NCBI GenBank assembly: GCA_964016885.1
Contig: OZ024748.1
Location: 34,885,769-34,949,768 of the forward strand
DNA: 64,000 nucleotides
Direction: 5' to 3'
Source of the DNA: Eledone cirrhosa
Taxonomy: Eukaryota; Mollusca; Cephalopoda; Octopoda; Eledonidae
Numbering within the stretch: the first letter of the stretch is position 1; every line of letters begins with the position of its first letter. Positions 61,666 to 64,000 of the stretch are shown here, one piece after another. The notes under the pieces were generated by a model. That model had not been told where the DNA came from, did not search any database, and was given only the letters and a program-made list of their open reading frames with translations. A program made the translations under genes and the position numbers.

Positions 61666-62952
61666 TTAGCCTTTGTTGACCTAGAGAAGGCCTTTGATAG
61701 GGTACCCCGATCTGTCATCTGGTGGTCCCTAAGGAAACTAGGTGTTGAGAAATGGCTTGTGAGGACAGTGCAAACTTTGTACAGAGGTACTCTCAGTAAA
61801 GTCAGGGTATGAATGAAGTTTATAGTGAGGAATTCCAGATACAAGTAGGAGTACATCAAGGTTCGGTCCTCAGCCCGCTCTTGTTCATTATAGTCCTCCA
61901 AGCCATAACAGAGGAGTTTAAGACTGGCTGTCCATGGGAACTTCTTTATGCTGACGATCTGGTTCTTATAGCAGAATCAGTAGAGGAGCTAGAGAATAAA
62001 TTCTGGCTATGGAAACAGCAGTTGGAAGCAAGAGGACTGAGAGTGAACCGAGCTAAGACAAAAGTGTTGATGAGTAGAAAAGAGGACGAAACTCTGATTC
62101 CGTCAGGGAAATGGACATGTTCGATATGCAGAAAAGGAACTGGCATAAATTCTATAAAATGCACACAATGCAGATCCTGGGTACACAAGAGATGTAGCGG
62201 GATAGCAGGCAAACTAACAGGCAGGGAGAAATATGTATACAGTAGATGTACAGGGAAATTAGACAGTAGAAGTCGCATTGATAGACATATTTCTCAAATG
62301 CAGGCGGGTGCTATAGAAGTGGTGGATAGCTTCCGGTACCTAGGAGATCAGATTAGTATGGGGGGGGGGGGTGTTCCGAGGCCATAGTATCTAGAATAAG
62401 CACGAGTTGGAAGAAGTTTAGGCAGCTGCTTCCTCTGCTGACGAAGAAGGGTTTCTCCCTGCGTACGAAAGGCCGGTTATATGATGCCTGTGTGAGGAGC
62501 GCGATGCTGCATGGTAGTGAGACATGGGCAGCAACTGCTGAGGATATGCGACGGCTGGAGAGAAATGAGGCAAGCATGCTCCGTTGGATGTGCAGTGCCA
62601 ATGTGCGTGAACGACCCAGCATGAATGTGTTGAGAGAGAAACTGTGTCTGAGAGGGATAGGCTGTAGTGTACGGGAGAGGAGACTGAGGTGGTATGGACA
62701 TGTGATGCGCATGGAGGATGACCGATGGGTGAAGAAGTGCCAGGAAATGCCAGTTGAAGGAAGACGTGGTAGAGGTAGACCACGAAAAACATGGGCGGAG
62801 GTGGTGAGATCAGACCTCAGATCGCTGAAGCTCACGGTGGAGATGACGAAGGACCGTGACGCGTGGAGAGATGCTCTGCTGAATAAGACCCCTCCCACCC
62901 TCGCAAGCAGGGAAGAGCGGACGTAAAATGATGATGATGATGATGATGATGA
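61666..62952 (+). pseudogene. 5'-truncated RTE-like LINE reverse transcriptase
   Basis: Opens inside the RT palm: LAFVDLEKAFDRVPRSVIWW (motif A), then a one-base shift near 61808, NEVYSEEFQIQVGVHQGSVL, and LLYADDLVLIAES (YADD at 61947-61958). A Cys/His cluster follows: CSICRKGTG, CTQCRSWVHKRC and YSRC. SFRYLGDQIS leads to a second frame change at a G12 run (62360-62371), then SAMLHGSETWAATAEDM, LRWYGHVMRMEDD and GRRGRGRPRKTWAEVVRSDL, ending SREERT-stop at 62926. The 3' end is GGACGTAAA followed by an ATG/TGA repeat (62928-62952), the microsatellite tail usual for RTE-type LINEs. The 5' two thirds, including any endonuclease, is absent. Confidence 0.9.
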
Positions 62953-62956
62953 TTTT

Positions 62957-63165
62957 GAAGGTACTGTGCTGTTTTTTCTTAGTACGTCCTCATCAGATAA
63001 AGTACATGAATTGATGTATGACATACCTCAACGGTCTTGAAAGTTCAATTCCAATATTGACTGCCAATACTGGAATTGAACTTTCAAGACCGTTGAGGTA
63101 TGTCATACATCAATTCATGTATTTTATCTGACGAGGACGTACTGAAAAAACAGCACAGTACCTTC
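62957..63165. repeat. Inverted repeat, inner arms and centre
   Basis: The left arm (62957-63061) and right arm (about 63064-63165) are complementary with few mismatches; the centre is near 63062. With 61602-61665 and 63166-63227 the full arms are about 168 bp. The right arm keeps CTGACGA and TTCGAAAT; the left arm has CTGATGA and lost GAAA on its own strand. Confidence 0.92.
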
Positions 63166-63169
63166 GAAA
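63128..63169 (+). ncRNA. Hammerhead-like core d
   Basis: CTGACGA (63128-63134), hairpin, GAAA (63166-63169). GGACGTACTG pairs with CAGTACCTTC over ten positions with one G·T and one C·C mismatch. The C·C falls at the fourth pair, as in cores a-c, although the stem sequence is different. ATATAAT and ATTATAT downstream can form a further stem. Confidence 0.45.
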
Positions 63170-63227
63170 TATATATAATAAAACATATTTTGATTATATG
63201 AATGTCTTCATTTATTATTATTCTGAA
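63166..63227. repeat. Outer part of right arm of the inverted repeat
   Basis: GAAATATATATAATAAAAC through TTATTATTATTCTGAA, complementary to 61602-61665. Uninterrupted continuation from 63165 shows the right arm is intact while the left is split. Confidence 0.88.
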
Positions 63228-63234
63228 TATATAT

Positions 63235-63425
63235 GGGCGATGGATTGACAGCATCGGTAGAGTCGGGCGCCATGCTTTCCAGCATAGTTACGTCCCTTTG
63301 CGGTCTGAGTTCTAATCCCTCCGAGGTTCACTTTGCCTGTCATCCTTACGGGGTCGATAAAATAAAGAACCAGTAATGTACTGGAGATTTGCTGGCCTTG
63401 TGCCAAAAGTAGAAACAATTATTAT
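63235..63425 (+). mobile_element. tRNA-derived SINE, plus strand
   Basis: tRNA-like head GGCGATGGATTGACAGC with ATCGGTAGAGTCG (A-box region) and TCTGAGTTCTAATCCC (B-box region). A core follows with CTTACGGGGTCGATAAAATA and AGAACCAGTAATGTACTGG, and a tail GGCCTTGTGCCAAAAGTAG with AATTATTATTA. Layout and core match the cephalopod SINE group (from memory of OR1/OR2-type elements). Confidence 0.88.
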
Positions 63426-63632
63426 TATGAATATATATATGTGTGTGTGTATGTATATTGTGGGGCTATTACTCAACAGAGTACTCAATACTTGGGGTAT
63501 TAGTATGGTTATATTATAAAGAGTCAGGTCCTGACTCTTTATAATATATATATATATATATTAATGTCTTGTCCTGTTTGTTATTCTTTAGGTTTCTATA
63601 AAATAAATACTATGTTAAACTAGAGCCGTTCA
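63426..63632. other. Spacer between opposed SINEs with a 19-bp palindrome
   Basis: Holds a TG/TA patch (63428-63468) and a perfect inverted repeat, TATATTATAAAGAGTCAGG (63510-63528), one T, and its complement (63530-63548). A TA run follows to 63560. No gene is seen. Confidence 0.85.
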
Positions 63633-63823
63633 TAATTGTTTCTACTTTTGGCACAAGGCCAGCAAAAAACCAGTACATTACTGGTACTTTATTTTATCGA
63701 CCCCGTAAGGATGAAAGGCAAAGTTAACCTCGGCATGATTTTAACTCAGACCATAAAGGGCTGCAACTCTTTGCTGCAAAGCATGGCGTCCGACCCTCTA
63801 CCGATACTGCCAATCCACCGTTC
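63633..63823 (-). mobile_element. tRNA-derived SINE, minus strand
   Basis: Reverse complement of the same family as 63235-63425: head GGATTGGCAGTATCGGTAGA, B-box region CTGAGTTAAAATCATGCC, core CTTACGGGGTCGATAAAATA, AGTACCAGTAATGTACTGG, tail GGCCTTGTGCCAAAAGTAG. Full length, and opposed to its neighbour about 207 bp away. Confidence 0.88.
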
Positions 63824-63875
63824 ATAATGGCAGTAGAGTATTTAGTAATATTTTAATATATTAAAATATCTTAAA

Positions 63876-64000
63876 GTGGTTTGCGGCATAGTTACAGCTC
63901 TTTACCTTCTGAGTTGAAAGCCTGCCGAAATTAACTTTGCCTTTCATCCATATGGGGTCGATAGAGTAACGTACCAGTAATACACTGGTTCAATTTAATC
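63876..64000 (+). mobile_element. SINE, head-truncated, cut by window end
   Basis: Begins within the tRNA-like part (CATAGTTACAGCTCTTTACC, TCTGAGTTGAAAGCC). It keeps the core TATGGGGTCGATAGAGTAAC, GTACCAGTAATACACTGG, then TTCAATTTAATC, which differs from the other two copies and suggests another subfamily. Confidence 0.78.

Noticed and set aside
62353..63024. 223-codon minus-strand frame at the LINE end
   Set aside because: Antisense of the conserved LINE C-terminal region; Ser runs come from the reversed TGA repeat.

Overview
The window looks like animal nuclear DNA, most likely from a cephalopod mollusc (octopus-like). The evidence is a split gene with GT/AG introns on the minus strand, tRNA-derived SINEs ending in the GGGGTCGATAAAATAA-type core familiar from octopus and squid, Penelope-like, RTE-like and Tc1-like elements, and many TA microsatellites. 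The species call rests on recall of these repeat families, not on a search.

Bases 1-47366 are one uninterrupted minisatellite of roughly 2,150 copies of a 22-bp unit; it is already under way at base 1, so the true array is longer. It has higher-order structure. Two variant modules, A (20 copies) and B (14 copies), alternate in blocks. There is a recent 4.65-kb tandem duplication (22303-31620), a 1.5-kb block repeated 6.04 kb apart, a local 66-bp amplification, and an A-only domain at about 35.2-44.8 kb.

Bases 47751-51359 carry the first three coding exons, on the minus strand, of a mitochondrial carrier of the SLC25A39/SLC25A40 family. The splice phases agree across all junctions. Exon 3 ends in a strong donor only about 385 bp from the array, and the remaining two thirds of the protein is not in the window. 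The simplest reading is that the whole array lies inside intron 3 of this gene.

Bases 51360-64000 are a repeat graveyard upstream of the gene: a decayed LINE (53135-54500), the 3' end of one Penelope-like element, and a 5'-truncated Penelope-like element with reverse transcriptase and GIY-YIG endonuclease flanked by two terminal repeats (55921-59625). These are followed by a dead Tc1 transposon with long, IR/DR-type inverted repeats (59640-61245), a 5'-truncated RTE-like LINE inserted into one arm of a large inverted repeat (61602-63227), and three SINE copies. Five hammerhead-ribozyme-like cores (CTGAYGA, hairpin, GAAA) occur in the Penelope terminal repeats and in the two large inverted repeats. 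No bacterial gene, CRISPR array, rRNA or intact tRNA was seen.
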